From the NCBI GenBank assembly GCA_019638595.1, contig JAHBTJ010000012.1, positions 62,001-126,000 of the forward strand: DNA of 64,000 nucleotides, read 5' to 3'. The position numbers and the translations under genes are program-made. Positions 63,607 to 64,000 of this stretch are shown piece after piece. Under the pieces are notes generated by a model, which saw nothing but the letters and a program-made list of their open reading frames with translations, made no database searches and was not told where the DNA came from. The DNA is from Chitinophagaceae bacterium. GTDB taxonomy: Bacteria; Bacteroidota; Bacteroidia; Chitinophagales; Chitinophagaceae. Numbering within the stretch: position 1 is the stretch's first letter; each line of letters opens with the position of its first letter.

Positions 63607-64000
63607 TTATAATACTTCACCTTCCAGCAAAGGTTTTTTCCTGGCATTTTTGGCTTCGGCAAAATCTTTGGCGGCTTTAATAAAGCTAACGAACAGCGGG
63701 TGGGGGTTCTCTGCCGTGCTTTTTAATTCCGGATGGTATTGTACCCCTATAAAATATGGATGATCAGGAAGTTCCACAATCTCTACCAGCCCGCTTTCAG
63801 GATTTTTACCACTTGCCACCATACCATTTTCTTCAAAAGCCTGCAAATACGCATTGTTAAACTCCCAGCGGTGGCGGTGCCTTTCGCTGATATTGGCAGT
63901 GCCGTATATTTTCTGCGCCAGGCTACCCTCCTTTAAAGTACAGGGATACGCTCCCAAACGCATAGTGCCGCCCTTGGCGGTTACTTTTTTCTGCTCTTCC
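63607..64000 (-). CDS. pyrG: CTP synthase, C-terminal part; 5' end outside the window
   Basis: The last 131 residues of CTP synthase, the glutaminase (class I amidotransferase) domain end: [31 protein letters not shown], then [21 protein letters not shown] with the catalytic His and Glu of the triad. The enzyme makes CTP from UTP with glutamine. The frame remains open to the window edge, so the start lies beyond 64000. Confidence 0.93.
   Translation of the reverse strand, partial: EEQKKVTAKGGTMRLGAYPCTLKEGSLAQKIYGTANISERHRHRWEFNNAYLQAFEENGMVASGKNPESGLVEIVELPDHPYFIGVQYHPELKSTAENPHPLFVSFIKAAKDFAEAKNARKKPLLEGEVL

Overview
The window looks like a chromosome segment of a Bacteroidota bacterium, most likely in or near the Chitinophagaceae. 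The signs are: many TonB-dependent receptors (TBDRs) with an N-terminal carboxypeptidase-D-like domain; many SPII lipoproteins with charged residues after the Cys; several TTG starts; few Shine-Dalgarno sites; and promoters matching TTTG-N17-19-TAnnTTTG (clear before the sigma-factor gene near 43.9 kb and the phoH gene near 59.8 kb). Placement below phylum is inference.

Left third (1-36 kb), accessory and iron-centred. After a cut-off gene and a leucine-rich-repeat lipoprotein come a small lipoprotein, a cupin, a small unknown protein, a ferric-siderophore reductase (SIP family) and a membrane protein. A tightly packed block of nine genes follows (5785-20791): TBDR, DUF4374 lipoprotein, second TBDR, two unknown lipoproteins, three fasciclin (FAS1) lipoproteins and an IPT/TIG lipoprotein. 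It looks like one operon for a surface uptake or adhesion machine and is the most system-like part of the window. A paralogue of the small protein at 3440 lies just after it (20915), then a stand-alone AraC DNA-binding domain. An Rpn-family nuclease gene with a broken copy of its own tail separates this from a second iron locus: secreted esterase, FecCD-type ABC importer, PchR-like AraC regulator, siderophore-type TBDR, PepSY membrane protein and another esterase. That locus ends in a scar where part of an IS1634-like transposase gene is joined to the C-terminus of a further TBDR.

Middle (36-46 kb): a conserved unknown protein with Cys clusters; a tRNA cluster (Leu-UAA, Gly-GCC and a tRNA-Gly remnant interrupted by a palindrome); a glycosyltransferase diverging from a histidine kinase; and a divergent module of VWA-domain protein versus ECF sigma factor plus an anti-sigma-like protein. 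The VWA and anti-sigma-like proteins share a carboxypeptidase-D-like domain followed by a SusC-type VTGYG motif.

Right third (46-64 kb), mostly housekeeping: DUF2911 protein, Cys-rich peptide, purine nucleoside phosphorylase, putative porin, prfB with a programmed +1 frameshift, a sugar-related group (secreted isochorismatase-fold fusion, Gfo/Idh/MocA oxidoreductase, galactonate dehydratase), an isolated P-loop half of the tRNA selenouridine synthase MnmH, a TBDR, phoH, a GLPGLI-type protein, yidC and the end of pyrG.

Small-scale features worth attention: a conserved 19-nt block plus hairpin found twice (5.55 and 35.6 kb), the second time fused to a GIY-YIG nuclease remnant; strong intergenic hairpins; and quasi-repetitive intergenic filler of three types.
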